Shown in pieces: positions 1-8,429 of a stretch of 64,000 bases of DNA. The notes under the pieces are model-generated. The model saw nothing but the letters and a program-made list of their open reading frames with translations, was not told where the DNA came from and did not search any database. The translations under genes and the position numbers were made by a program. The first letter of the stretch is position 1, and every line of letters starts with the position of its first letter. This stretch comes from Candidatus Nanoarchaeia archaeon (GTDB lineage Archaea; Nanobdellota; Nanobdellia; Woesearchaeales; JANQNE01), in assembly GCA_028279725.1 (NCBI GenBank), contig JANQNE010000011.1, positions 89,872-153,871 of the forward strand, in the 5' to 3' direction.

Positions 1-191
1 CTGCTTCCAAACCTAGAAACAAAAAGATCTGCGACCACTATAGTCATTCCTAAGTTTATCAGCGCTCCTCCAACTATGGTCGGGACACGTGATTCAGATA
101 AAATGACAATCGTTAACCCTATAAGAAAAAGTAAGACTGCAATGACAACAATATATTTGTTGTATTGTTCTTTTATGTCTTTTGTGTTCAT
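1..191 (-). CDS. Membrane protein, 3' end missing at window edge
   Basis: An open frame on the minus strand starts with ATG at 191 (MNTKDIKEQYNKYIVVIAVL) and is still open at the window edge, so about 63 N-terminal residues are seen. Residues 13-28 and 36-55 form two hydrophobic membrane segments separated by a short SESRVPT loop, followed by the start of a basic stretch. The family is not recognised. The plus-strand frame over 76-282 is its antisense shadow. Confidence 0.6.
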   Translation of the reverse strand, partial: MNTKDIKEQYNKYIVVIAVLLFLIGLTIVILSESRVPTIVGGALINLGMTIVVADLFVSRFGS

Positions 192-346
192 CTTAAAACC
201 ATATACTTTCTTCTACTTTATCACCTCTATACTAAATATATGTAAAAATTCAAGTCTTAATTACCCGAGATTAAGCTCATAATTACGAAAAGAATTTTGT
301 AATTTATAAATCTTTTGCTGTTTTTTGCCTATTTTTCAAAAAGTTA

Positions 347-1084
347 TTAATTAGCTAGTGCTTCTGTTATTAGTTCCAGATCTCTTTCATGTTTATCTTC
401 TGTTAGGTCACTTTTAATCAGCAGACTCTTAAGAAATGTGTGATAGGCTGGGTTCCTCATCTTTATCATATTTCCATTCCATGTTACAGGTTCTGCTTCA
501 TATGGCTCATGTAAATAATATGATTTTCCTTGAATGCCAATCTCAGTTCCTGACTCAGTCTGGTTGACAAAGAATATATCCAGTATAGGCATATAAGAAT
601 TCAATGAGCTGTTTTCGCTGAAGAAACATAATTTATTTTTCCTGCTGGGAATACAGTCACTTTCTGACGCTTTTTCGTAGAAGGTCCACCTATAGTGTGT
701 GTCAGGCTTAATCTTTACGTCTACACCATTCAATTTTCCGAAAAGCTTCTTAGACCTGTTCTTTAATGCTTTCAATATATTGAGGCGCCTTCCTTCAACT
801 CTCCTATAGGTAGAATAACCTTTTGAAGCCATATAATCTATCAAATCTTTTGCCTGGTCTGAAGGGATTTCTATGTCAATATCATGATGAGGACGAGTTT
901 GCTTTCCCAAAAAAAGATCTATCCCTAACCCTCCAACCAAATACCAATCAAAAGGAGCATCATCAAGAAAGCTGCATAGCTTATCTATAGCTGAATCAAA
1001 TTCTTCTCCTTTGATGTGAGCCTCTATCGATTCTGGAGTTATCTTATCGATTATCAGCTTATATCTCTTAAAATTAAGTTCCAT
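347..1084 (-). CDS. Nucleotidyltransferase-fold protein (aminoglycoside adenylyltransferase-like)
   Basis: This 245-residue protein has the signature of minimal nucleotidyltransferases related to ANT(2'')/LinB-type enzymes: a WYLVGGLGIDLFLG segment (about residues 47-60) followed by PHHDIDIEIP, where the paired Asp residues would bind metal ions and catalyse nucleotide transfer. The substrate cannot be told; resistance should not be assumed, because this fold also serves tRNA and protein nucleotidylation. It stands alone in the same orientation as the repeat-kinase gene upstream. Both genes share an identical 15-base promoter sequence (1120-1134 and 3500-3514), which suggests common control. 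Confidence 0.7.
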   Translation of the reverse strand: MELNFKRYKLIIDKITPESIEAHIKGEEFDSAIDKLCSFLDDAPFDWYLVGGLGIDLFLGKQTRPHHDIDIEIPSDQAKDLIDYMASKGYSTYRRVEGRRLNILKALKNRSKKLFGKLNGVDVKIKPDTHYRWTFYEKASESDCIPSRKNKLCFFSENSSLNSYMPILDIFFVNQTESGTEIGIQGKSYYLHEPYEAEPVTWNGNMIKMRNPAYHTFLKSLLIKSDLTEDKHERDLELITEALAN

Positions 1085-1119
1085 TGAAATTCACTTTATT
1101 ATCTGGTGTTTTCAAGTTG

Positions 1120-1134
1120 TTTATATAATTAACT
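1120..1134 (-). promoter_or_regulatory. TATA-box promoter of the nucleotidyltransferase gene
   Basis: On the plus strand TTTATATAATTAACT, which on the minus strand gives an archaeal TATA box (AATTATATAAA) about 40 bases before the ATG at 1084. The identical 15-mer recurs at 3500-3514 before the next minus-strand gene. Confidence 0.55.
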
Positions 1135-1172
1135 GATAAATAACCTGAGGGATTTGTTTATCTCTTGAATAG

Positions 1173-3407
1173 TTATTTAGCATATTTGTCAAAGAGTTGC
1201 TTTATCTTGTGATAATCTTCTTTTTCTTTCAGAAGTGTTCTTATCAAGTGTCTCAATCTTTTATCTTCTACTTTTTTATTCACTTTATTGATGTAGCTTT
1301 GCAACAATCTACCAGATTTATCTTCGTAAGCTTCTTTCCTGTTATCCCTTATTTCATATTTCTCTTTTCTTTTGGATTTCGCTTGTTTTCCTCCTAGGAA
1401 GAGGATATCTCCTGTGCACAGATAATACATAAGTTCACCTAAGGGGATCAGGTCATTGGCTTTACTGGTTGGAGAGCCAAACTTATAGTTGTGTATCGAC
1501 TTGGCGTTCTTGTTTGTTGTTGCATTTCCGAGGTCTATTATCACTACCCTTCTATTCTTTTCTTCAACTATCACGTTTTGAGGCCTTATGTCTCTATGAT
1601 ACCATATTCCTGCATCTCTCATCTCTATTAAGCCATTCATTATGCCATGACCATATTTTATTGTATCGGCAGCAGATAAATTCCCATCTTTCTCCACAAT
1701 TTCACCCAAGGTTTTTCCTTTTATGTATTCTAATTCAATACCCACCCCTTCGTGGACATCTCCTTTCACCTTCATTACATTCTTTGGCTTTTCTATTCTT
1801 TTTAGAAGTTCAGCTTCTTTCTTTATATTTTTTGAAAATTTCCAAGCACTACCTTCTTTAAATAGTATCAATGAGTAATTTCCTGTTCCGATAAAAGAAT
1901 ATTTACTTTCTTTATCAAAGCTATACTTCCCTAATGCAGCGTGTTTGTCTTCAGAATAGAGGATAAAACTCAGAAGGGAATTGATTCTTCTTTTCTTCTT
2001 TTCATTAAATGAGCTCATAAGCTTGGAGGTTATCCCTATTGAATACAATAATGCTACACATGACACATTAAATCTTTTATCATATGAGTTTGCTTGCTCT
2101 GGTGAGATACTCCCTTCGATCAACCTATCAAAATAAATATCATAAAATCTTTTATCATACTTACTTACTTTTTTTGGGGAGCAGTTTAAGTTTACCAGAT
2201 CCGCTATTGTTCCAGAACCGAGGGTTTGAGGGTATTCTTTTGCTTTTTTTGGAGAACATCCTGCTTTGATCAGTTTTATTAGAAGATAATTGTCTCTTTC
2301 TATCTTTTTGTATTCTTTTGCCTGTTCAGGAGAATGACCTTTTTTAATAAGCTCAACAACAACAGATCCAGAAAAGTCCTTGTCAAAACTGTCTGCTTCC
2401 TCCGGAGAGATATTTAAATCGATCAATTCAACTATGTTTTTTCCAGTGAATCTTTTTTTGAATCTATTTGCTTCCTCCGGAGAGATATTCGCCTTTACTA
2501 ACCTAGGTACACATAGACCATTAAATCTTTTTTCATAATGTTTTTTGAAGAAATGTTTATTATAAGAATATGCAACATCTGGTTTAATCCCTTCTTCTAC
2601 AAGAAAACTTACATCCCATCCATTAAATAATCTTGACCCTTTAATCCCCATCAATTCATCAAATTTTTTATTGTAAGAATATGCAATTTCAGGCGGTATT
2701 TTTTTCTCTGCTAAGGCAACAACCCCATTTGGTATGGCTAACTCAACAAAGGATCCATCATTTTCTATGAATTCGCCATACTCCTTTACTCGTGTGGGGG
2801 AGCACCCTGCTTCTATCAATCTTATTATTTCACGCCCCCTGAATACTGGGCCATATTCTGCTGCTAATTCTGGAGGTATTCTTGCTTCAATCAAGTCTAT
2901 CAAACTTTCCGAAGGCCATATCTCTAATTTGTTGTATTCCTCTTCTTTTTCTCTTGAGATGCCTTTTTTTACTAGAATGTCCTCTTCTAAATCAATCTTA
3001 TCTTTATCTGCTTTTTTGGGGGAAATATTTGATTTAACAAAAGCTCTTATCTCTTCTTTGTTAAAAGATTCACTGTAGCTGTTTGCTTTTTTTGGAGAAC
3101 AACCAAACAAATTGAAAAAAAGTATATCTCCTATTTCAAATCTTTCATCATAATTGTTTGCTTTTTTAGGAGAGATTCCTGCATTAGATAAATCAATGAT
3201 GTCATATGCATGAAATCTTTCATGGTATTTTTCTGCTCTCTTTGGTGAATATTTCCAGTTAGATAAAACAACAATTTCATGACCATTGAACCTTTTAGGG
3301 CATTTATTTGCCTTACTTGGAGATATATCTGCTTTTTTTAATTCTCCTTTACCAATGGAACTAAACCGATCACTATATTCTTCTTCCACCCTTCCATCAA
3401 TTGGCAT
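1173..3407 (-). CDS. Protein kinase-like enzyme with about 16 N-terminal 25-residue repeats
   Basis: The protein has 744 residues. Residues 28 to about 455 consist of about 16 tandem copies of a 25-residue unit of the form (I/C)SPxxAxxYxxRFxGxxIxxLxxxG, probably a helical-hairpin solenoid; I cannot match it to a named repeat family. The C-terminal 270 residues form a kinase domain: a glycine-rich GTGNYS loop, a candidate Lys in AWKFSK, the catalytic loop YHRDIRPQN (Asp near residue 603 and Asn) and DLG in place of DFG. The kinase therefore looks catalytically competent. The repeats could be a protein- or peptide-recognition scaffold that presents substrates. No signal peptide is visible, so it is probably cytoplasmic. 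Its promoter matches that of the nucleotidyltransferase gene downstream. Confidence 0.8.
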   Translation of the reverse strand: MPIDGRVEEEYSDRFSSIGKGELKKADISPSKANKCPKRFNGHEIVVLSNWKYSPKRAEKYHERFHAYDIIDLSNAGISPKKANNYDERFEIGDILFFNLFGCSPKKANSYSESFNKEEIRAFVKSNISPKKADKDKIDLEEDILVKKGISREKEEEYNKLEIWPSESLIDLIEARIPPELAAEYGPVFRGREIIRLIEAGCSPTRVKEYGEFIENDGSFVELAIPNGVVALAEKKIPPEIAYSYNKKFDELMGIKGSRLFNGWDVSFLVEEGIKPDVAYSYNKHFFKKHYEKRFNGLCVPRLVKANISPEEANRFKKRFTGKNIVELIDLNISPEEADSFDKDFSGSVVVELIKKGHSPEQAKEYKKIERDNYLLIKLIKAGCSPKKAKEYPQTLGSGTIADLVNLNCSPKKVSKYDKRFYDIYFDRLIEGSISPEQANSYDKRFNVSCVALLYSIGITSKLMSSFNEKKKRRINSLLSFILYSEDKHAALGKYSFDKESKYSFIGTGNYSLILFKEGSAWKFSKNIKKEAELLKRIEKPKNVMKVKGDVHEGVGIELEYIKGKTLGEIVEKDGNLSAADTIKYGHGIMNGLIEMRDAGIWYHRDIRPQNVIVEEKNRRVVIIDLGNATTNKNAKSIHNYKFGSPTSKANDLIPLGELMYYLCTGDILFLGGKQAKSKRKEKYEIRDNRKEAYEDKSGRLLQSYINKVNKKVEDKRLRHLIRTLLKEKEDYHKIKQLFDKYAK

Positions 3408-3499
3408 CTATTTCAACCTGTTCAAATAACTGTGATAATCCCTGAGAACATCCTCAGGTGTATCTATTACACCTTTTTATGAGATAATTAATTTTAATA

Positions 3500-3514
3500 T
3501 TTATATAATTAACT
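3500..3514 (-). promoter_or_regulatory. TATA-box promoter of the repeat-kinase gene
   Basis: Plus-strand TTTATATAATTAACT, identical to 1120-1134. It lies about 95 bases upstream of the kinase ATG, leaving a leader that contains the inverted repeat CTGAG-AACATC-CTCAG at about 3441-3456. Confidence 0.45.
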
Positions 3515-3560
3515 TATGTATGTATACGAAATTCATAATATTGTTCTGAATTTTTGATAA

Positions 3561-3572
3561 ACTTTTTAAAGG
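3561..3572 (+). promoter_or_regulatory. TATA-box promoter of the lysine cluster
   Basis: ACTTTTTAAAGG lies 25-36 bases before the aspartokinase ATG at 3597, the spacing expected for a leaderless archaeal transcript. Confidence 0.45.
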
Positions 3573-3596
3573 AGTTGTTTTTTTGTTGGCTCTACA

Positions 3597-4913
3597 ATGA
3601 TAGTTATGAAATTCGGCGGGTCCTCTGTAAAAGATGCAGAGATGATTAAAACAGTTACATCTATCGTAAAAGATAGGCTTGACAAAAAACCGATTATCGT
3701 ACTTAGTGCAATAAAAGGTGTTACAGATAATCTGATCAAAGCTTTGGCTGAATCTATGAACAGCCAGTATAATGCTTATGAAGAGATTGTTGCTAAGCAC
3801 AAAGAGATCTTATCTGATCTTGGACTGGATGCTGGTGCTGTAGATGAAGAACTTGAAGAGCTAAAGAAAGCTTTGGAAGTTAATTCTAAAGTTAGGCAGA
3901 ATGATGCTAAGATCTTAGATTACATATCTTTCTTTGGAGAGAGGATGAGCACAAAGGTCTTTGCAGCGCATCTTAATAATGTTGGCATAAAAGCAAATGC
4001 ATTTGTTTCAGGAGATATTGGTTTGATAACAAATTCTAAGTTCGGGAAAGCAAGCATGCTTGACAGCTCTTATGAAATTATGAACCAAAACTTATCTAAT
4101 CTTGATGTACTTCCAGTTGTAACTGGTTTTGGGGGCAAGGATGAGAATGGAGAATACACTACATTTGACAGAGGAGGTTCTGACTATGTTGCTGCATTGA
4201 TAGGAGCTGCTGTAGGAGCAGAAGAGATACAGATATGGACCGATGTTAACGGAATAATGTCATGCGATCCAAGGATTGTTTCTAATGCAAAGACTATTCC
4301 TGAGCTTAGTTTTGATGAAGCTTCTGAGCTTGCATTCTTTGGAGCTAAGGTTTTGCATCCAAGGACAATATTGCCTGCGATCAAGAAGAACATTCCTGTA
4401 GTTGTGTTGAATACGTTTGAGCCTGATCATCCTGGTTCAAGGATATTGAATGAATCTAAAGACATAGATGGTGTGATAAAGGCAATATCATACAAGAAAG
4501 GGATAACAATCATCGATGTTAAATCAACAAGGATGTTGAATACTCATGGATTTTTGGCTAAATTGTTTGAGATCTTTGAAAGATATAAGAAATCTGTAGA
4601 TATGGTCTCAACTTCTGAGATACATGTTTCTATGAGTGTTGATTCTAAAGAAGATGTTGATAATATCTCCAAAGAGCTTGAAGGTGTTGCTATGGTGAAA
4701 GTTAAAGAAGGAAGATCCATAGTGTATGTAGTTGGAGCTAGTATGAAAAACCAGATAGGCCTTGCAGGAAAGATATTCAGCATACTTGGAGATAACGGAA
4801 TAAACATAGAGATGATGTCTCAGTGTTTTGAAGAAGTTAATGTTGGCTTTGTTGTTGAGGAATCCAAAGCACAGGATGCAGTTAAATTACTGCATGAGAA
4901 ATTAATAGATTAG
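3597..4913 (+). CDS. lysC: Aspartate kinase
   Basis: This 438-residue protein phosphorylates L-aspartate with ATP, the first step of lysine (and threonine/methionine) synthesis. It shows the family signatures MKFGGSSV at the N-terminus, the DRGGSDYVA active-site segment and TDVNGIMSCDPR in the amino-acid-kinase fold (residues 1-270), followed by two ACT domains in the last 150 residues that normally bind the feedback inhibitor. Length matches monofunctional aspartokinases. The ATG at 3597 (MIVMKF) is preceded by a TATA-like box rather than a ribosome site, so translation is probably leaderless; ATG 3606 is an alternative. It heads the lysine gene cluster and is followed by a regulator with its own promoter. 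Confidence 0.95.
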   Translation: MIVMKFGGSSVKDAEMIKTVTSIVKDRLDKKPIIVLSAIKGVTDNLIKALAESMNSQYNAYEEIVAKHKEILSDLGLDAGAVDEELEELKKALEVNSKVRQNDAKILDYISFFGERMSTKVFAAHLNNVGIKANAFVSGDIGLITNSKFGKASMLDSSYEIMNQNLSNLDVLPVVTGFGGKDENGEYTTFDRGGSDYVAALIGAAVGAEEIQIWTDVNGIMSCDPRIVSNAKTIPELSFDEASELAFFGAKVLHPRTILPAIKKNIPVVVLNTFEPDHPGSRILNESKDIDGVIKAISYKKGITIIDVKSTRMLNTHGFLAKLFEIFERYKKSVDMVSTSEIHVSMSVDSKEDVDNISKELEGVAMVKVKEGRSIVYVVGASMKNQIGLAGKIFSILGDNGINIEMMSQCFEEVNVGFVVEESKAQDAVKLLHEKLID

Positions 4914-4921
4914 TTACTAAT

Positions 4922-4972
4922 TTCGTACTATAGATTACTAAAAACGAAACACTTATAAAGTAATTCGTACTA
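4922..4972 (+). promoter_or_regulatory. Promoter and candidate operator of the Lrp-family gene
   Basis: TTATAAAG (4953-4960) is a TATA box 22-29 bases before the ATG at 4982. The 9-mer TTCGTACTA occurs twice as a direct repeat, at 4922-4930 and 4964-4972, flanking the TATA box, the second copy lying between the box and the start. This arrangement suits autoregulation by the encoded Lrp-type protein (inference). Confidence 0.5.
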
Positions 4973-4981
4973 CCAGCAGGG

Positions 4982-5383
4982 ATGGACAGAATAGATTCAA
5001 CAATAATGGAACGATTAAGGGATAACTCAAGAACTTCTTTCTTGGGAATATCTAAAGAGCTTAAGGTTTCAGAAGGGACTATAAGGAAGAGAGTTAAGGA
5101 TCTTGTTAAGAAAGGCAAGATAAAGAAATTTACAATCGAGACTGAAGCTGATACTTTTGCTATAGTTGGTGTTGAGACAGAGACTAAGACTGAAACAAAG
5201 AAGATCGTCAAGGAGATAAGCCAGCTTGGTGTCGGAAGCATATATGAAGTTACTGGAAGATTTGATGTTGTGTGTATGGTTCCTTTCACAGAAAGAGAAA
5301 AGGTCAATGAGATCTTGGAGAAGATAAGAGTTATTGAGGGTGTGGTTCATACTGAAACATTTACAGTATTGAATAAAAATTAA
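4982..5383 (+). CDS. Lrp/AsnC-family transcriptional regulator
   Basis: 133 residues. The N-terminal half is a winged helix-turn-helix typical of the family (IMERLRDNSRTSFLGISKELKVSE, then GTIRKRVKDLVKKGKI), and the C-terminal half is an amino-acid-sensing RAM/AsnC ligand domain (EISQLGVGSIYEVTGRFDVVCMV). Family members bind DNA as dimers or octamers and respond to amino acids. Placement between aspartokinase and dapB suggests that it senses lysine or a related amino acid and controls this cluster; that is inference. A direct repeat around its TATA box is a candidate self-binding site. Confidence 0.9.
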   Translation: MDRIDSTIMERLRDNSRTSFLGISKELKVSEGTIRKRVKDLVKKGKIKKFTIETEADTFAIVGVETETKTETKKIVKEISQLGVGSIYEVTGRFDVVCMVPFTEREKVNEILEKIRVIEGVVHTETFTVLNKN

Positions 5384-5399
5384 ATTGGGGATGATATTG

Positions 5400-5588
5400 A
5401 TGGGAGTTAGAAGAGACGTAAAACCTTATCCTGGAAGTATGGATGATTTAAGAAATTTGACTGAAAGAAAAGCTTTGGAAGATAGAGGTATGATCGCAAC
5501 TGGATCATATATTGATGGAGGAAGAGTGTATGCTGATATGTCAAGCAATCAGCCAAAAGTAACTACTCTTCCTTATAAGAGTGTATGA
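5400..5588 (+). CDS. Small hypothetical protein between the Lrp gene and dapB
   Basis: A short frame of about 62 residues (MGVRRDVKPYPGSMDDLRNL...) runs from ATG 5400, preceded by GGGGATGAT that can serve as a ribosome site, and ends in TGA that overlaps the dapB start (ATGA). ATG 5391 or TTG 5385 are alternative starts. The sequence is polar, with no membrane segment or known motif. The tight coupling to dapB supports it being translated; its role is unknown. Confidence 0.5.
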   Translation: MGVRRDVKPYPGSMDDLRNLTERKALEDRGMIATGSYIDGGRVYADMSSNQPKVTTLPYKSV

Positions 5589-6337
5589 AGATGGTAAAGA
5601 TAGCTTTGATCGGATACGGAAAGATGGGCAAGATCATAGAAAGTATGGCTAAAGAGAAAGGCCATGAGATCTGTGTAATCATAGACCCTAACTGTGAAGG
5701 ATGTGGAAAAGAGATAAATGAAAGCACTTTGAAAGATGCTGAGGTATGTATAGATTATACTCATCCAAGTGTTATAATCGATAATATCAAGAAAGTTGCT
5801 GCAGCAGGAAAGAATGTTGTTGTTGGAACTACAGGATGGTATGATAAGATGGATGATGTTAAGAAGATCGTAGAAGATTCTGGCATAGGATTGATATGGT
5901 CTGGTAATTTTTCAATCGGTGTTAATGCTTTTTTTAAGATAATCGAGAATGCTGCTGAGATATTCAACAATCTTGATAATTATGATGTTATGGCTAATGA
6001 ACTGCATCATAAGAACAAAGCAGATTCACCTTCTGGAACTGCTTCGATGATAGGGGATATACTTGTTAAAGGTATAGACAGGAAAGATAAGGTTGTTGTA
6101 GAGATGCTGGACAGAAAGATAGAAGATAATGAGATCCATGTTGCCAGTGTAAGGGGTGGATCGATACCTGGAACACATAGTGTATTGTTTGATAGCTTAC
6201 AAGATACTATTGAGCTGAAACATACAGCAAGAGGCAGAGAAGGATTTGCTTTTGGGTCTGTTTTAGCTGCTGAATTCCTTAATGGAAAAAAAGGATTCTT
6301 TGGAATAGATGATCTGATGAAGGATATAATAAGGTGA
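5585..6337 (+). CDS. dapB: 4-hydroxy-tetrahydrodipicolinate reductase
   Basis: This 250-residue protein reduces 4-hydroxy-tetrahydrodipicolinate to tetrahydrodipicolinate with NAD(P)H. It has the Rossmann GYGKMGK motif at the N-terminus, the GTTGWY segment, and the catalytic ELHHKNKADSPSGTA block (His and Lys essential in the family). It starts at ATG 5585, overlapping the stop of the small upstream frame; ATG 5591 is a possible alternative. It acts after DapA, although it is encoded before it here. Confidence 0.95.
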   Translation: MKMVKIALIGYGKMGKIIESMAKEKGHEICVIIDPNCEGCGKEINESTLKDAEVCIDYTHPSVIIDNIKKVAAAGKNVVVGTTGWYDKMDDVKKIVEDSGIGLIWSGNFSIGVNAFFKIIENAAEIFNNLDNYDVMANELHHKNKADSPSGTASMIGDILVKGIDRKDKVVVEMLDRKIEDNEIHVASVRGGSIPGTHSVLFDSLQDTIELKHTARGREGFAFGSVLAAEFLNGKKGFFGIDDLMKDIIR

Positions 6338-6342
6338 TAAAA

Positions 6343-6376
6343 AATGTGCGTAAAAATTAGAAATTTTTTGCACATT
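6343..6376 (+). terminator. Inverted repeat between dapB and dapA
   Basis: AATGTGC (6343-6349) pairs with GCACATT (6370-6376), and inside it AAAA pairs with TTTT, making an imperfect hairpin in the 60-base gap. It could act as an attenuator, processing site or weak terminator; dapA then has its own GGGGGTG-like leader. Which role applies is not known. Confidence 0.4.
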
Positions 6377-6397
6377 CGAAACATGGGGGTGTTTTGA

Positions 6398-7276
6398 ATG
6401 TTTGAGGGAACTTTTACTGCTATAATAACTCCGTTTAAGGAAGACAGGAGTGTAGATGAGGAAGCATTGAAGAAACTGATAGATTACAATATCGAGAATG
6501 GTGTCTCTGGAATAGTGCCATGCGGAACTACTGGAGAAAGTCCAACTTTGACTCATGAAGAACATGATCAGATAGTTGAGCTAGTGATAAAGCATGTTGA
6601 CAAAAGGGTTCCTGTAATAGCAGGAGCTGGATCTAATTGTACAAGAGAAGCTGTCAGGTTAGCTATGCATGCTGAAGATGCAGGGGCTGATGGTGTTCTT
6701 ATTGTTAATCCATACTATAACAAGCCGACACAGGAAGGATTGTATCTTCATTTTAAGGCAATAGCTGATAAGATAAAGATACCTGTTGTGGTGTATAATA
6801 TCAAAGGAAGGACTGGAGTCAATGTTGAGACCAGTACATTGATGAGACTGATAAGAGATTGCAAGAATATTGCTGCTGTTAAGGAAGCATCCGGTGATCT
6901 TGAACAGATGAAAGATGTTATTAAACAAAGGCCAGAACACTTTAGTGTTTTGAGCGGAGATGACAATATCACTCTTGATCTAATCAAGGCAGGAGGTAAT
7001 GGAGTTATTTCTGTTGCGAGCAATATAGTTCCTGAGAAGATGTCTACAATGGTGAATCTGGCATTAGACGGAAAGTTTGAGGAAGCTGAGAAGATTAATT
7101 CAGAGCTTGCTCCACTGTTTGATGTTGAGTTCATAGAAACAAATCCTATTCCTATAAAGTATATGCTTTCACTAAAGGATATGTGTGAAGAAATTTACAG
7201 GCTTCCTATGTGTGAGCTTACTGCTGAAAGCAAGGAAAAAGTAAAAGCAACGATGGGAGATATGAAACTAATCTAG
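6398..7276 (+). CDS. dapA: 4-hydroxy-tetrahydrodipicolinate synthase
   Basis: This 292-residue TIM-barrel enzyme of the DapA/N-acetylneuraminate lyase superfamily condenses pyruvate with aspartate semialdehyde. Visible signatures are CGTTGESPTL, the NPYYNKPTQEG loop, YNIKGRTGVN (usually YNVPGRT, so Lys replaces the common Pro), and the Schiff-base lysine in AAVKEASGDL. Length is standard. Hairpins lie in the gaps on both sides of it. Neighbouring dapB, asd, lysA and dapL settle the DapA assignment over other family members. Confidence 0.95.
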   Translation: MFEGTFTAIITPFKEDRSVDEEALKKLIDYNIENGVSGIVPCGTTGESPTLTHEEHDQIVELVIKHVDKRVPVIAGAGSNCTREAVRLAMHAEDAGADGVLIVNPYYNKPTQEGLYLHFKAIADKIKIPVVVYNIKGRTGVNVETSTLMRLIRDCKNIAAVKEASGDLEQMKDVIKQRPEHFSVLSGDDNITLDLIKAGGNGVISVASNIVPEKMSTMVNLALDGKFEEAEKINSELAPLFDVEFIETNPIPIKYMLSLKDMCEEIYRLPMCELTAESKEKVKATMGDMKLI

Positions 7277-7284
7277 AATTTTGA

Positions 7285-7331
7285 GGCACTGAGAAATCAA
7301 AGATTTCTGGTGCCACGAAATTAAAATTTCG
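7285..7331 (+). promoter_or_regulatory. Tandem hairpins between dapA and asd
   Basis: Two hairpins follow each other. In the first (7285-7314) GGCAC and GAAATC pair with GATTTC and GTGCC around an AAA loop, with a small bulge. The second (7316-7331) is the palindrome CGAAATTAAAATTTCG. They end directly at the GAGGTG ribosome site (7331-7336) of asd, so folding could mask or expose that site. This is inference from sequence symmetry. Confidence 0.45.
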
Positions 7332-7345
7332 AGGTGCGTGAGAAA

Positions 7346-8428
7346 ATGGAAAAATTAAAAGTTGGAGTGATCGGAGCGACCGGAATGGTCGGACAACAAT
7401 ACATAAGATTATTGGAAAATCATCCTTGGTTTGAAGTTATGTATGTAGCTGCTTCACCAAGATCAGCTGGAAAGAAATATTCTGAAGCTGTTGAAGGAAG
7501 GTGGGCAATGAAGACTCCTATTCCTGAAGGTGTTAAAGATCTTGAAGTACATGATGCTTCAAAAGTTGATGAAGCAAAAGAATGTGATTTTGTTTTCTCA
7601 GCTGTTGAGATGAGCAAAGATGAGATCAGAGCTATCGAAAATGAGTATGCTGCTGCTGATATACCAGTAGTTTCTAATAATTCAGCTCACAGGTGGACAG
7701 ACAATGTTCCAATGCTGATTCCAGAGATAAATCACAGCCATGTTGATATCATAGCTGACCAGAAAAAAGCTAATGGATGGAACAAAGGGTTTGTTGCTGT
7801 TAAGCCAAACTGTTCTTTGCAGAGTTATTTAACTCCAATATATGCTTTAATTGATGCTGGATATGAAGTAAAGGAAATAATCTTAACAACACTTCAAGCA
7901 ATCTCGGGGGCAGGAAAAACATTTGATTCATTTCCAGAAATATTAGATAATGTAATTCCTAATATTGGCGGAGAAGAAGAAAAAACTGAGAAGGAACCAT
8001 TTAAGATACTTGGAAAAGTTGAATCTGGCAAGATAATAAATGACGAATCGATAAAAATTTCATCAACAACTACAAGAGTTCCAGCTTCAGACGGACACAT
8101 GGCATGTGTGAGTGTTAAGTTTGGAGATAAAAAACCAACTGAAGATGAGATTAAGAAGATCTGGAATGAGTTTAGCTCTGAGCCACAAGAACTGAAGCTG
8201 CCATTTGCACCAGAAAAGGCAATTACATATCTGGATGATGAATTTAGACCTCAGACTAAATTAGACAGGGATAATGATAAAGGAATGACTGTTACATGTG
8301 GAAGACTAAGGCCTTGTAAGGTATTTGACATCAGATTTGTTGGACTTAGCCATAATACTGTAAGAGGAGCTGCTGGCGGCGGAGTACTTAACGCAGAACT
8401 TTTGAAAGCTAAAGGTTTCTTTGATTAA
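7346..8428 (+). CDS. asd: Aspartate-semialdehyde dehydrogenase
   Basis: About 360 residues. It reduces aspartyl phosphate to aspartate semialdehyde with NADPH, the step between aspartokinase and DapA. The N-terminal GATGMVGQQYIRLL nucleotide-binding motif, the catalytic Cys in KPNCSLQSY, and the RVPASDGHMACV histidine segment place it in the archaeal/fungal-type ASADH group. I chose ATG 7346 because GAGGTG at 7331-7336 is well spaced for it; a GTG at 7334 lies within that ribosome site. The stop lies one base before the lysA start. Confidence 0.94.
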   Translation: MEKLKVGVIGATGMVGQQYIRLLENHPWFEVMYVAASPRSAGKKYSEAVEGRWAMKTPIPEGVKDLEVHDASKVDEAKECDFVFSAVEMSKDEIRAIENEYAAADIPVVSNNSAHRWTDNVPMLIPEINHSHVDIIADQKKANGWNKGFVAVKPNCSLQSYLTPIYALIDAGYEVKEIILTTLQAISGAGKTFDSFPEILDNVIPNIGGEEEKTEKEPFKILGKVESGKIINDESIKISSTTTRVPASDGHMACVSVKFGDKKPTEDEIKKIWNEFSSEPQELKLPFAPEKAITYLDDEFRPQTKLDRDNDKGMTVTCGRLRPCKVFDIRFVGLSHNTVRGAAGGGVLNAELLKAKGFFD

Positions 8429-8429
8429 A

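Noticed and set aside
76-282. Plus-strand 68-residue frame at the left edge
   Set aside because: It lies antisense to a better membrane-protein frame (191 to 1) and reads like a hydrophobic shadow without a start signal.
1469-1861. Plus-strand 130-residue frame inside the kinase gene
   Set aside because: It is antisense to the kinase catalytic motifs and is rich in Leu/Ser/Phe, as expected for a shadow frame.
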